Below, in pieces: positions 1 through 9,695 of a stretch of 64,000 bases of DNA (positions are counted from its first letter, which is position 1; each line of letters begins with the position of its first letter). The position numbers and the translations under genes are program-made. Location of the stretch: contig JASPKZ010007250.1 of assembly GCA_030220185.1 (NCBI GenBank), positions 347,001-411,000 on the forward strand. The letters run 5' to 3'. The notes under the pieces were generated by a model that saw only the letters and a list, made by a program, of their open reading frames with translations, was not told the DNA's origin and searched no databases. This DNA comes from Diploptera punctata (Eukaryota > Arthropoda > Insecta > Blattodea > Blaberidae).

Positions 1-21
1 ATAATAATGATAATGATAATA

Positions 22-200
22 CCTAGAGACTTGGCTCAATTGGTAGCGTTTCAAACCCATTCAGGAGATCTCGGGTTCAGAATCCGGAGCCGACCAATCT
101 CTGCAGGCTTTTTCATGATTTTCCTCAGCGGTCAAGCAAATGCTGGGTTGGAATTTCATTACCAGAATTAATTTAATTATATTCACCATTTCATATTGTC
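22..200 (+). mobile_element. tRNA-derived SINE-like repeat
   Basis: An A-box-like stretch (TGGCTCAATTGGTAG) near 33 is followed by a degenerate B box (GGTTCAGAATCC) near 74, the layout of a tRNA-derived pol III promoter. The DNA downstream is unrelated to any tRNA, as in a SINE body. The B box carries one extra base. No second copy was recognised in the window and no target-site duplication was found, so this is a probable relic. Confidence 0.45.
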
Positions 201-599
201 ATTAAAACGTAGTCGCGATATAACCTTAGATGTTAAAGCGTCTACAAATAAGAAATATAATAATAACAAACTAATGAATGGAATAGGTGGAATAATTTTA
301 TATTTTTAACAATGCATGAACTTGTGAGGTCACAAAGCTATTTGTAACTTGTACATGTAATTATGGTAATATTACCTGAAGGAGTGAACGCTAGTACAGT
401 CCCAAATTGTCCTTGTGACTCTCCAGTGAGAGGATTATGCTAATGAGTGTAATATATCAGCGCTGTGTACTCTAAATGCCAAACGGTACAACGTTATGCA
501 AATGCAGTTTTAATAAATAAGTTGAACCTGGCACATCTTACCTCATAGATATTTGTGTATCATTTTACATGTTTCGATATGATAAAAAACTGAAATATG
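200..599. other. AT-rich DNA, nothing recognised
   Basis: No ORF, repeat family or RNA gene was recognised here. Confidence 0.5.
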
Positions 600-809
600 T
601 TTACACGCTTTATATTACCTTGACCTGTATCTATCTATGTAACTGAATCTTTCAACACGATTTTCATCCATTTAAAAACATTGAATCGACTTGAAACTTG
701 ATATACTTGTAAAGGACCAATGACAATACAATAATTTCATAAATAATATATGATAGGTTGCGGACTTATCGACTTTTAAGTCCATCGTTGTAAGAAATTA
801 ATATTATTT

Positions 810-898
810 CCTCTGGTAGCTCAGTTGGTAGAGTGGTGGACTGTAGTGGTATATAATTTCAGTAATCCATAGGTCGCTGGTTTAAACCCGGCCTGGAT
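810..898 (+). tRNA. tRNA-Tyr(GTA)-like sequence with intron
   Basis: The D arm (TAGCTCAGTTGGTAGAG), the anticodon stem TGGA/TCCA around CTGTAG, and the T arm (GCTGG/CCGGC around TTTAAAC) are all present. An 18-nt insertion (TGGTATATAATTTCAGTA) sits just 3' of the anticodon, where eukaryotic tRNA-Tyr introns lie. The acceptor arms pair imperfectly, with one mismatch and two wobbles. It lies inside a repeated element with four sister copies, so it is more likely a SINE-like tRNA pseudogene than a housekeeping gene. Whether it is transcribed or spliced cannot be told from sequence. Confidence 0.6.
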
Positions 899-1005
899 GA
901 TTTTTTAAGAAGAGTATTACTTTTAGCTCATACTACGATAGTATCGAATTTAAAGATTTAACATTTTTAGAAAACCAAACTAAAAAATAAAAAATAAATA
1001 ATAGT

Positions 1006-1459
1006 TTAAAAAACTAAAACAACACGCTTTATTAGAAAACCGAATTAAAAAATTAAAAATAATTTTAATTTCCAACACGCTTGGGATAAATTAAAGTGGT
1101 CAACAAATAACCATCTCCAACACATATAGAATAAAACTAGAATTGTCTACAAAAAAATAATTTTACCATCAAAAGCGTGGGGTGCTCTATACCAATTAAT
1201 ATATTTGATAATAAACAGATATTGGAAAAAGTAAAGTCTTTAAGAATAAAACGTAAAAACCATAAAAGGCACCCCACGCTTTTGATGAGAAAATTATTTT
1301 TTTTTGTAGATAACTCTAGTTTTATTCTAGATGTGTTAGGCGATGGTTTTTTTGTTGGCCACTTTAATTTTATCCCAAGCGTGTTGGAAATTAAAATTAT
1401 TTATCATTTTTTTAGTTCGGTTTTTTAATGAAGCGTGTTGTTTTAGTTTTTAAAAATAT
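1006..1459. repeat. Long foldback of copy 1, loop orientation A
   Basis: The left arm runs from AAACTAAAACAACACGCTTT to about 1184, and its reverse complement runs from about 1271 to 1459. Landmarks are AAAAGCGTGGGGTGC and GCACCCCACGCTTTT at the loop edges. The loop (about 1185-1270) reads ATATTTGATAATAAACAG on the same strand as the tRNA-like module. In copies 2-4 this loop is reversed. Confidence 0.85.
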
Positions 1460-1529
1460 TATCTATTATATTAACTAACTGACAGAAACATGTCACTAAT
1501 AGTATTTTTAAACAGATAATAATTTACTT

Positions 1530-1786
1530 ATGTTTTGCGGATGGAGCAAGAAAGAGGCGCAAGAAAGATTTTAGAAGGGAAAGCGTAAGGAAGAAGAAAG
1601 GCTGGAAGACAGAAACTAAGATCCTTAGATAAGGTTGAGGAAGACTTAAAACAACTGAGGGTGAAAATAAGGAGACAGAAAGCTATTAATAGAGAAGGAT
1701 GGGCACTTCTTATGAAGGAGGCCAAGGTTCTTAGAGGACTGTAGAGCCAATGGAAGAAGAATAATAATTTTATTTTCCATAATGTA
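1530..1786 (+). pseudogene. LINE C-terminal relic, RTE-like family
   Basis: Conceptual translation with frameshifts gives fragments like RSLDKVEEDLKQLRV and EGWALLMKEAKVLRGL. These match the usual C-terminal tail of RTE-like LINE proteins (a GRPK-RWLD-VE-DL-type block, then EW-KEAKA-PGL). Several shifts make it non-functional. It ends in an AAT-rich tail next to the palindrome at 1787. Confidence 0.6.
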
Positions 1787-2133
1787 ATAAAATAAAATAA
1801 GTTAAAATATACCTTCTTAGGTAAAATCCGTCGTCCTCAACTTATAAAATATGTCACCTTTATGCCTATAGGCCTCTCAGAACATTCGTTCCATCTTCAG
1901 CAGATCCCTCTTCGCCACAACATCCAGTATGATGGTTGATGCTGCTGGTCCTACGACAACACCACATTAGGACCAGCAGCATCAACCATCATACTGGATG
2001 TTGTGGCGAAGAGGGATCTGTTGAAGATGGAACGGATGTTCTGAAAGGCCTACAGGCATAAAGATGACATATTTTATAAGTTGAGGACGACGGATTTTAC
2101 CTAAGAAGGTATATTTTAACTTATTTTATTTTA
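1787..2133. repeat. 347-bp palindrome with hammerhead-like motif
   Basis: The arms at 1787-1952 and 1969-2133 are near-perfect reverse complements around a 16-nt loop. The right arm contains TTGAAGATGGAAC then GTTCTGAAAGG. This fits a hammerhead-like core (CUGANGA, stem II, GAAA) with a GAAC/GTTC stem. CCATAATGTAATAAAAT occurs at 1778-1794 and again at 2183-2199, a possible duplication around a larger insert. The structure resembles the other palindromes near 2.5, 48.4 and 52.8 kb. Confidence 0.8.
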
Positions 2134-2495
2134 TGACTCTCCACCTCAACGGTTTTAACAATGAATTTTATTAGTATTGACTCCATAATGTAATAAAATA
2201 TTATTCAGAATTATCAATATTTTACGTAATGGTTTATAAAGATATTATGTATAATCAGGAAAATCGGAGTGTTAGGAATGGAGGCTTATCTGGAACCCAA
2301 AAATGTTGAAATTAAACTAAGAGTCGACTATCTGATCCCTCGCAACAAAATAAAATAAAACAGATATGTAGTTAACAAAAGACAGAAATAATTAATAGTA
2401 AACTTGCAAAATCGTACTAAACTAATAATAAAATATACGCAAGCAAGATAAATGTAATTGACTTAGGCTTTCGCGGCCGGAGTTGCTATGATGAT
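2134..2495. other. AT-rich DNA between two palindromes
   Basis: The stretch contains the second copy of the 17-bp direct repeat (2183-2199). No ORF or recognised family is seen in the rest. Confidence 0.4.
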
Positions 2496-2503
2496 CTTAA
2501 AGA

Positions 2504-2628
2504 AGATTTCCGGGCTGTAGGTCGTGGTCTCGAGGCTTGAAGGCATCTTGAGGGTGCCAGACGCAGTCTCTGGCGAAACGTCGGGGAACTTCAAGCCTCT
2601 AGACCACGACCTACAGCCCGGAAATTTT
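2504..2628. repeat. Palindrome with hammerhead-like loop
   Basis: Arms of about 40 bp (GGGCTGTAGGTCGTGGTCTC and its complement) enclose a loop reading CTTGAGGGTGCCAGACGCAG then TCTCTGGCGAAACGTCGG. The loop has a GCCAGA/TCTGGC stem between CUUGA and GAAAC, as in hammerhead motifs of Penelope-like elements. The first core position deviates from strict CUGAUGA. Confidence 0.7.
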
Positions 2629-2695
2629 CAAGATGATCATAAATTGAATTGTTCGATAGATGGTCCCTATCTAATGTATATATGAAAAAAAATAC

Positions 2696-3768
2696 TAGGA
2701 CTATTTAACTCATGCCCCAAATGGGAGTCAATGTAAGTAAAGTAAAGTGATCCCACAACAGGCCTGAGGAGGCCCTTGGGGTAGTAGGAGGTTAAGGCTC
2801 CCACTTTTTTCTAAACAATCGGCACTTTATGTCAGCCGGGTTGTCAGCCCTGCGTGACGGCCGCCTTTACCCCCAGAACAAGCGTCGGGTACTCATTTCC
2901 GTTAGAGGCTGAGTCGACCCCAGGGCCATAGTGCCGCCAGAGGGTTTGGGTCAGTTTAAAAATCCTGACCCCAACGGGACTTGAACCCTCGACCCTCCGG
3001 CTTGTAGTTCAGTGCCTTAACCACTACGATACGGCGTAGTCAATGACCAATCACATTTCAATGATTTCTGTTTTACAACCAATCAGAGTCGTGTTTCACG
3101 AAATATTTATCAGTGTTATATTTACCATATTAAAGAAAGCTCCTCCTTTTTAATATCCTGAACAGGTCTGACCATTATTTTGCAGTGACTGAGCCTATAA
3201 GAAATACGGCTACCAGATTGTATATATAGTGCATAGATGTCAACACATAGCGCTTGCAGGAGTTAATATAAAAATATTTGTAGCAATTTATTATACCACC
3301 AAAAAAAGAAACCACTGTTTGCACTTTCTTAAATGTTTTTTTTTCTTAGGTAATAATCCAGAAAAATATAATTGTCATATTTACATCATACGACATCAGA
3401 AATGAATTAATATAGTTTGATGTGTTTCATTTTTTTCTCCACTAGAGAGCATTCTTACAATATTGCGTTCCTTTGGCAGTAAATAGTATGATCTGATTGC
3501 AGTGATAAACAAAAGAAGCAGATGAAGCGTACCTATCGTTTCTCATTTGTTTTCAAACATCGCCGTTTACATTAAATATATACATATTTTAAAATAACTA
3601 TAGTTAAATAATGATTTTTGAGTAAACAGCTTAATTTTATTCGTTAAATAGTCCTAACAAATGTCACTCTTGATTTCCAAATTCTCTAGATAAATTCACT
3701 CCTCACTTCGTGAGTCGTGAATTTATCGATAATTTGGAAATCACTCGTGGCATTACTTATGAAAAATA
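2696..3768 (-). mobile_element. Family F TIR/hairpin element, copy F1
   Basis: The 14-bp terminal repeat TAGGACTATTTAAC occurs at 2696-2709 and inverted at 3643-3656. Outside the right repeat lies a palindrome of about 100 bp (3657-3768) built on GATTTCCAAATT and TGAATTTATC, present beside all four copies. This is the longest copy; the unit near 3150-3460 is missing or reduced in F3 and F4, which look like deletion derivatives. A SINE interrupts it at 2734-3037. No transposase is encoded. Confidence 0.75.
2734..3037 (-). mobile_element. SINE family B, inserted in F1
   Basis: Read on the minus strand, a tRNA-like head with an A box like TAGTGGTTAAGG and a B box GGTTCAAGTCC is followed by a body of about 200 bp. 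The body contains TGACCCAAACCCTCTGGCGG and a tail ending GGATCACTTTACTTTAC. The 8-bp duplication AGTCAATG flanks it (2726-2733 and 3038-3045). The uninterrupted site is present in copies F3 and F4, which confirms the insertion. Confidence 0.85.
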
Positions 3769-3769
3769 A

Positions 3770-4369
3770 AATTAGATGTAATAAAATATATTATGTAAAA
3801 AATATTAAAGTGTTTGAAATTATAAATTCCCGTCTCTCGGAAACCTTGCATGATGGAGAAAAACCGATATCATATTTGAATTCAGGAGAAAACATATTAT
3901 CAGAATCACATGTTTTCTTTCTGAGACAAAAACAAATTTCTTTTTTGTTGTTCAGTGTAATGAATAATAATAAGAATACATTTTAATAGGCCTGTCTTTG
4001 ACTGTATCATGAACTGAGAACTAAAAGAGACACCAAGTCTGGACTTGAAAATACTTTGACATTATCATAAGCGCACCGATGAAAAAAGTATATTTTTTCA
4101 CTGACTCATAAAACACATTTTTGCACTTGGTTCATATTGTAATATGGTTAACCGGGGGGCCAAGGTCTTTAGGATGGTTTATGCAACCCGATGACCTCCA
4201 GCTTTCAGTAATCGTTCATGACCTTCTCTGTTTTGTGACATAAACTTAGACCTTGATTTCATAGAGTACGCAACGTTTCCGCATAGATCCCGGGCCATGG
4301 GCTACTTTTCAAGTAGGATTCAATAGTCGCTGAAATGTTAAGCATGTAACATAGCCAAAAAGATTCATT
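3770..4369. other. AT-rich DNA, nothing recognised
   Basis: The short reading frame at 3717-3986 starts in the F1 hairpin and has no recognisable feature. No repeat family was identified. Confidence 0.4.
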
Positions 4370-4630
4370 GCATTAATTTTTATTTTTATTTGAAAATTTC
4401 AGCTAAAAATCAAGAGTTTTAGAATTTAAAAGAGCAGACATAATTAGAGCTAAAATTATCTTGGAAAAAAAAAAACAATTGAAGAGGTTGTTTCAGTTCC
4501 CCTTGGCTGCAACTTTTCCTATATGAGGAATGGAAATATTCAAAACAAAATCAATAAATTCAGTTTTGTACTCGTCGATGGAGGGCCTAGATTTTCTATC
4601 AGGATACTCTTCCTAGCTAGTTTATCAAAG
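4370..4630. repeat. Direct repeat, left copy
   Basis: The block starts TTAATTTTTATTTTTATTTG and contains CAGACATAATTAGAGC and ATGGAGGGCCTAG. It is repeated in the same orientation at 5155-5745, so the two blocks bracket family F copy F2. Confidence 0.8.
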
Positions 4631-4633
4631 TAA

Positions 4634-5145
4634 TGCCACGAGTGATTTCCAAATTATCTAGAGGATTTGGAAATCAAGAGTGGCATTTGTTAGGACTATT
4701 TAACGAATAAAATTAAGCTGTTTACTCATAAATCATTATTTAAATATACTTATTTTAAAATATTTATATATTTAATGTAAACGGCGATGTTTGAAAACAC
4801 ATGAGAAATGTTTGGTTATGATTCATTTGTTTATCACTGCAACTTGATCATATTTATTACCAAATAGGATCGCAATATTGTAAGAATGCACCCTAGTGGA
4901 GAAAAATTGAAACATAAAAAATCTGTTCATTATTTGCTATATTCAACGTATTTGTTAGTGAGTCAGTCACTGCAAAATAATGCTCTGACCTGTTCAGAAT
5001 ATTAAAAAAAGGGGAGCTTTCTTTATTTTGGTAATAAAAATTCGGCAATTATCGAGGTGAAACACGACAGTAATTTGTTGTAAAACAAAATTCATTGAAA
5101 TGTGATTGGTCATTGACTCCCATTTGGGGCATGAGTTTAAAAAAA
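4634..5145 (+). mobile_element. Family F element, copy F2
   Basis: A shortened terminal hairpin (GATTTCCAAATTATCTAGAG) is followed by GGACTATTTAAC and the family body. The far end is ATTGACTCCCATTTGGGGCA. It keeps the middle segment seen in F1. The hairpin has lost its centre. The two 260-bp direct repeats flank it immediately. Confidence 0.7.
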
Positions 5146-5154
5146 GTAAAAACA

Positions 5155-5745
5155 ATTATTGCATTAATTTTTATTTTTATTTGAAAATTTCAGCCAAAAA
5201 AATCGAAATTTAAAGGAGCAGACATAATTAGAGCTAAAATTATCTTGGTAGGAAGAAGAAAAAAAATGAAGAGATTGTTTCAGTTCCCCTAGGTTGCAAC
5301 TTTTTCTATATCCATTCATCCATAGTAATTCTGCCCGAAGGCATGTCCTTCACTGCAATCATAGCATTTTCATGCTATGCTTGCGGCTTTACTAAGGAAT
5401 TGTAGGTGTGGTAGCTTCCCGTTGCTTTCCACACCAGTGAAGGATAAGGATGATGATGGCCATATGATTTCGGGGACCGTTTGGGCCTTAAAGTTTTCCT
5501 GACATTTGTCTTACAGGTGAAGAAAAACCCCGATAAAAACCTCACCCAGAAAAACTGCCCTGACCGGGGACCGAACCCCGGGCCCGCTGCGTGACAAGGC
5601 AGCACGCTACCTCGAGACCACAGCGGTAGACTTTTTCTATGTGATGAATGGAAATATTCATACAAAATCAATAAATTCAATTATGTACGCGACGATGGAG
5701 GGCCTAGTTTTCTATCAGGATACTCTTTCTAGCTAGTTTATCCTC
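5155..5745. repeat. Direct repeat, right copy, split by a SINE
   Basis: This matches 4370-4630 over its whole length apart from the SINE at 5310-5629. Since only this copy has the SINE, the duplication came first. Confidence 0.8.
5310..5629 (-). mobile_element. SINE family A, full length
   Basis: On the minus strand a head starting CCGCTGTGGTCTCGAGGTAG has a B box close to GGTTCGATCCCC (here GGTTCGGTCCCC). It is followed by GGTGAGGTTTTTATCGGGG, a GAT/ATC-rich middle, and the end CTATGGATGGAT. An 11-bp perfect duplication ACTTTTTCTAT lies at 5299-5309 and 5630-5640, so insertion was by target-primed reverse transcription, presumably driven by a LINE. Confidence 0.9.
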
Positions 5746-5988
5746 GTTAAAGCTTCAGGAAGTCGCTCTTTGCTCTTCCGCAACTTATAGTTTATAAATG
5801 TGAAGGGTTATGAGATGGAAGTTTTCCTGTATAACCCATACATTTAAACTTTTCCATACTGAAATGTTCAGATTTATCTGCTTTGTTATCTAGTGCCGAT
5901 TTGCCTAGAGGTGGAAGCATTAATTTGCCACTACCAGAGGGTTCGTAAGGCCTACAGTGAGATTATTTAATATCCCTTGGCCTTATGT

Positions 5989-5991
<3 letters not shown>

Positions 5992-6051
<60 letters not shown>
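5992..6051. repeat. (ATT)n microsatellite
   Basis: About 20 uninterrupted trinucleotide units. A shorter run lies at 6115-6135. Confidence 0.95.
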
Positions 6052-6053
<2 letters not shown>

Positions 6054-6235
6054 CAGAGAGGAATGACGTTTGGTTTCCGGAAGAAGGCGGCAGCTGCCAT
6101 GATACCGGATGATGATTATTATTATTATTATTTATTTATTTATTCATAAACAGGTTTACAATGTAATAAAACATCTTCTTGTGCCCATAGTTTTTCAAAT
6201 TTTTATCCCTAAATAGTATTTTATGTAATAGAAAT

Positions 6236-6685
6236 TTGACCAGAAAAACAAAAAAAGAAGAGATTATACAGACAATAATAGAAAGTATACTTACATATGG
6301 ATCAGAAAGCCGGACATTAAATGAAAGGATGCAGAGAAGTATCTTGGCGACAGAAATGGTTGGATTACGGAGAAGTATGAGAATATCCAGGCTACAACGT
6401 ATTCGAAATACATATATCAGACAAGAAATGGATGCACAAGAAACTGTTATCGAAAGGATAACAAAGAGAGCTTTACAATGGTATGGACATGTACAACGGA
6501 TGTCGGAAGACCAGTGGCCTAAACAGGTGTTAGATTGGATGGTACCAGCCAGAAGGAAGAGGATGAGAAGTAGAAGAGCATGGTATGAGGGAATATATGA
6601 TGCCACGATGAAGAAGAGTATGGAAGAGGAACAATGGGAAGATAAGAATCTCTGGAAAGCAGGAATCAAGGGCGAACTGCTGTAA
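6236..6685 (+). pseudogene. LINE RT C-terminal fragment
   Basis: A 149-residue open frame. It contains ILTYGSESRTL (the after-palm ILPV-YG-E-W-type block near residue 20), ILATEM then LRRSMRISR, and ALQWYGHVQRM (near residue 80), followed by a basic PARRKRMRS tract. This order is typical of the region downstream of reverse transcriptase in RTE-like LINEs. The catalytic palm (YADD) is absent, so it is 5' truncated. The Met start is not a native start. It belongs to a family closer to the copies at 7.0-7.6 and 13.4 kb than to family 1. Confidence 0.75.
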
Positions 6686-6717
6686 AGTGGAAAGCCTGTA
6701 TTAGGTAGGTATCTTCT

Positions 6718-6927
6718 TTCTCCAATGTTCTCTACCTTCCCATGCCAATTCTTCCAGACCTACCTCCTTCACACCTCTTCTTGCATCATCCATCCATTTA
6801 AATCTAAGTCGACCTCTCTTTCCTTTCCCAGGTTGAATTCTTTCCAAAGATTGTGTGGAGTAATCTTTTCCCTGTTATCTTACGTATATGACCATACCAT
6901 TCTAGTTGTATACCATTCTAGTTAATA

Positions 6928-6930
<3 letters not shown>
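6718..6930 (-). pseudogene. LINE 3' fragment
   Basis: The minus-strand translation contains blocks like LGKERRGRLRFKWMDDARRG and EVGLEELAWEGREHW, the C-terminal basic block and end of an RTE-like LINE. It abuts an (AAT)n run at about 6930-6970. Confidence 0.6.
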
Positions 6931-6971
<41 letters not shown>

Positions 6972-6974
6972 TTT

Positions 6975-7598
6975 TATTATTCCGGCTTTTACAATGAATA
7001 TACATTTTTCCGGTACCCATGTTCACAGTTAACTACACATTTGATTCAACACATTTTTCCATTCTTGTCTGTTCATCCATATATCTTCTTCTATTTCCCA
7101 TTCCCTCTTAGTTTCATTGATTCCCTGAATCCACGTAATATTTGGTCTACCCTTCTTTTTTCTTCCCTGTGGCTCCCAATCCATGATTATTTTAGGTAGT
7201 CTTCCTTCTTCCATCCTTCTAATGTGTCCTTACCAATTTAATTGTTTCTTCTTTATAAAATCTAATATTGAATATTGTGCCTGCATTTTTTCTTTTATAT
7301 ATGAATTTCGGATTTTATCCTTCCTGGATATTCTTGAAGCACGTCTCCAGTAGTCCATTTCAGTGGCGAGTATTTTTTTTTTCATTTGTGCATTTAAAGC
7401 CCACACATCAGCTCCATAGGTAATAATGCTTCTGATTATTGTATTAAAAATAGTTTTTTTTGTTTCTTTGAAGATATGTTTGTCCCATACTATTCCATTT
7501 AGGGCAGATATAGCATACTTTCCTATATTGATCCTGTTTCTTATCTCTGTTTCTTGTTTTCCATCTTTAGTAATTTTAATTCCCAAATACTTATATTC

Positions 7599-7600
<2 letters not shown>
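6975..7600 (-). mobile_element. 5'-truncated LINE between AAT repeats
   Basis: The minus-strand frame 7586-7230 continues after one stop or frame change into 7214-7029. Together they hold WDKHIFKETKK, IRSIITYGADVWALN, ILATEMDYWRRASRISR, QLNW-GHIRRMEEGRLP and GRKKKGRPNITWIQG. All are landmarks C-terminal to reverse transcriptase in RTE-like LINEs. The 3' end runs into the (AAT)n tract at 6930-6970, which may be its own tail. A second tract, 7603-7664, lies at the 5' side. It is non-functional and lacks the palm and endonuclease. Confidence 0.75.

Positions 7601-7602
<2 letters not shown>

Positions 7603-7664
<62 letters not shown>
7603..7664. repeat. (AAT)n microsatellite
   Basis: About 20 uninterrupted units. 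Confidence 0.95.
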
Positions 7665-7667
<3 letters not shown>

Positions 7668-8090
7668 GCTATTATTAAAATATACTATGTTTCTAGTTTA
7701 AGCTTTTAGTACTATAAATATTTTCCCCGGTAAGAAATAAATGTTTTTTCAACGAATAATACTTTGTGATAATGATCATTAACAGGGAAAGCAGTAAAGT
7801 AAACAGTAGTCGCTTGTATTTTGTTTTGATAGAAATGACCTGGGTCAATATCATCACGAAGCGAGCTATAATTTACATATAATGTGATGTTAGGATGCCG
7901 GAAGTTAACATCAATCATCTGGTGGTCCAGGAAGAGTTATTTGCTGGCCTCAATTTAATAGAATCAAAACATCTTCAATGTCAACTCCTACACCTCATAA
8001 ATTCTACTCTTCTTTTTATCTTCTTATTTTGCTTGCTTACGTTTAGCGAATTCTGAAGGAATAAAGTCATTGAGGTTGTTTTCATGAAAA
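7665..8090. other. Nothing recognised
   Basis: AT-rich DNA between a microsatellite and a Tigger-like end. The 68-residue frame at 7712-7918 shows no family features. Confidence 0.4.
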
Positions 8091-8092
8091 TA

Positions 8093-9400
8093 CAGTAAAA
8101 CTTGTTCAAAGCGGAATCGCATGGGACCAATTTTTTATTCCACATTACATAACATTCCGCATTATAAAAAAAACTTATTAAAAAGCTTAGATTATAGTGT
8201 ACCGTATATGTTATGTACCTTGGATTGATTGTAGTTTCGCTATCTTTGAAAAGTGAAGTATAGTAGGCCTATGTATGAGGTAACACGAGAAAAAATAAAA
8301 GAGTCCCGTTTCGTCAGCGTTAAAAAAGTCTCTTAGACGCGTATCCTGAAATTAAAGTACGTAGTTTCTGTTTCCAACTGACTTTGTGTGCTTTTTTAAT
8401 TTCTCTTTTGGCTATTGCACTTTTATGTGACATTTCATTTAATTATGATAATGATATAAATAATAAAATAGCAAAATTCCAGGGAATATGTGGTACGATA
8501 AAACGATCACTAAATAACAAAACAACAAGAGAGACCCAATTGAAATTTTATAAAATGTTGGCAGTACCGGTATTGCTCTATGGATCAGAAGCTTGGATAC
8601 ATAAAAAACAAGATCTAAGTAGGATAACGGCGGCAGAAATGAAATTTTTGAGATCTGTTAAAGGGTGCACTAAGGAAGACAGAATCAAGAACACAGAAAT
8701 AAGACAGGAACTTGAAATTTGCAATAACTGATAAAATATGTACATATAGGCAAAAATTGAAGCAACACATAGACAGAATGAATGAAGATAGATATCCAAA
8801 ACAAATAACAATATACAAACCTAAAGGCACCCGAGATGTGGGCAGACCTAGAAAGAGATGGGCTGAAGTCGGAACGGGTCAGCAGACCTAATCCATGAAT
8901 GCAGATGATGATGATGACTTTCTGTTTCCACTCACTAACTTCACTTTCGTCCACATTCTCCGCAAATTTCATTTCACACTACATTGTGTCGTCTTTTAAA
9001 ACTGTCCAGCCAACCTGAAGATGCCTTGAAATCGTTATTCCCTAGGGACTTAGCAACTTTGACTTTGAGCTTGACTTTGGAGCATCGGTCCGGAAATTTG
9101 GAGATTTGTCTTCAATCACTTTCATTTTTCGTTTAATGACAATAATACATATGTCGTAGCCATCTTTGTTTCGTAAATTCAGAACGCCACATGTGAATGA
9201 TCGTTCTCAGAACTTAAACTAATTTAAGATTTTACTGTACAATTGTTATCTGTATTTCACATAAGGGTGTGCAGTGAGGCCCAAGTAAAATTTCAGGTAC
9301 AGCTGGAATCTATATTTCACCCGGCGGCGTAACGTTTTTTGGCACAATGAAAATTCAATGAAATGGAAACTATTTTATTTCTTTGTTTTTCCGAAAAGGT
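8093..9400 (-). mobile_element. Tigger/pogo-like DNA transposon relic
   Basis: TA then CAGTAAAACTTGTTCAAAGC starts at 8091, the same terminal repeat as at 53924 and 55245. Inside, on the minus strand, are decayed transposase segments (GWTVLKDDT-type and VDESEVSEWKQK) matching the copies at 54.7 and 62.2 kb. The far terminal repeat was not found, so the right boundary is approximate. A LINE is inserted at 8377-8918. No intact frame remains. Confidence 0.7.
8377..8918 (+). mobile_element. LINE family 3, inserted in Tigger relic
   Basis: Frame 8384-8731 encodes ICGTIKRSLNNKTTRETQLK, FYKMLAVPVLLYGSEAW and AEMKFLRSVKGCTKEDRIKN. The frame then shifts and continues with IYKPKGTRDVGRPRKRW. The 3' end is a short (GAT)n tail. 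The 12-bp duplication TTTCTGTTTCCA lies at 8365-8376 and 8919-8930, interrupting the transposase sequence. The first 15 or so residues of the frame are not LINE-like. It is 5' truncated past the catalytic palm. Confidence 0.85.
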
Positions 9401-9695
9401 TTGTTTTTGTTCTGTCAGACCGAATTATTGCAAACATTTTTGTTTACATGCTCTTTAGCCAATTTCATCCTGGAAATTCTGTTTTTATTTACGAATGGCC
9501 TCTTCCGTGTTATTCTGCCATGATAACCATATATTTCTCTTCGTATTATTTGATTAGACGTCAAATTGGATTTTAGCACCATATTTAATTACGCACTGAA
9601 ACACCTTTTTTTCGGTATTTACGACTAAAATTAGTTATAAAGACAATTACATTCCGTGAGTAAATATTTTTAATATACTTACTTACTCACTGGTA

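Larger units (their letters stand above)
600..1460 (+). mobile_element. tRNA-Tyr composite repeat, copy 1
   Basis: The module order is the one seen in four other places in the window. It begins with ACACGCTTTATATTA, followed by one 165-bp-type leader unit containing CGACTTGAAACTT. Next come a tRNA-Tyr-like sequence with an intron (810-898), an AT-rich spacer containing TAGTATCGAATTTAAAGAT, and a long foldback (1006-1459). No protein is encoded; the small ORF at 1177-1428 merely reads through the foldback. No transposase or reverse transcriptase is visible, so the element is non-autonomous. The recurring order of modules supports a real mobile or amplified unit rather than chance neighbours. 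Confidence 0.75.

Noticed and set aside
810..898. Functional tRNA-Tyr gene
   Set aside because: It is part of a five-copy repeat and the acceptor stem pairs imperfectly, so it is kept only as tRNA-like.
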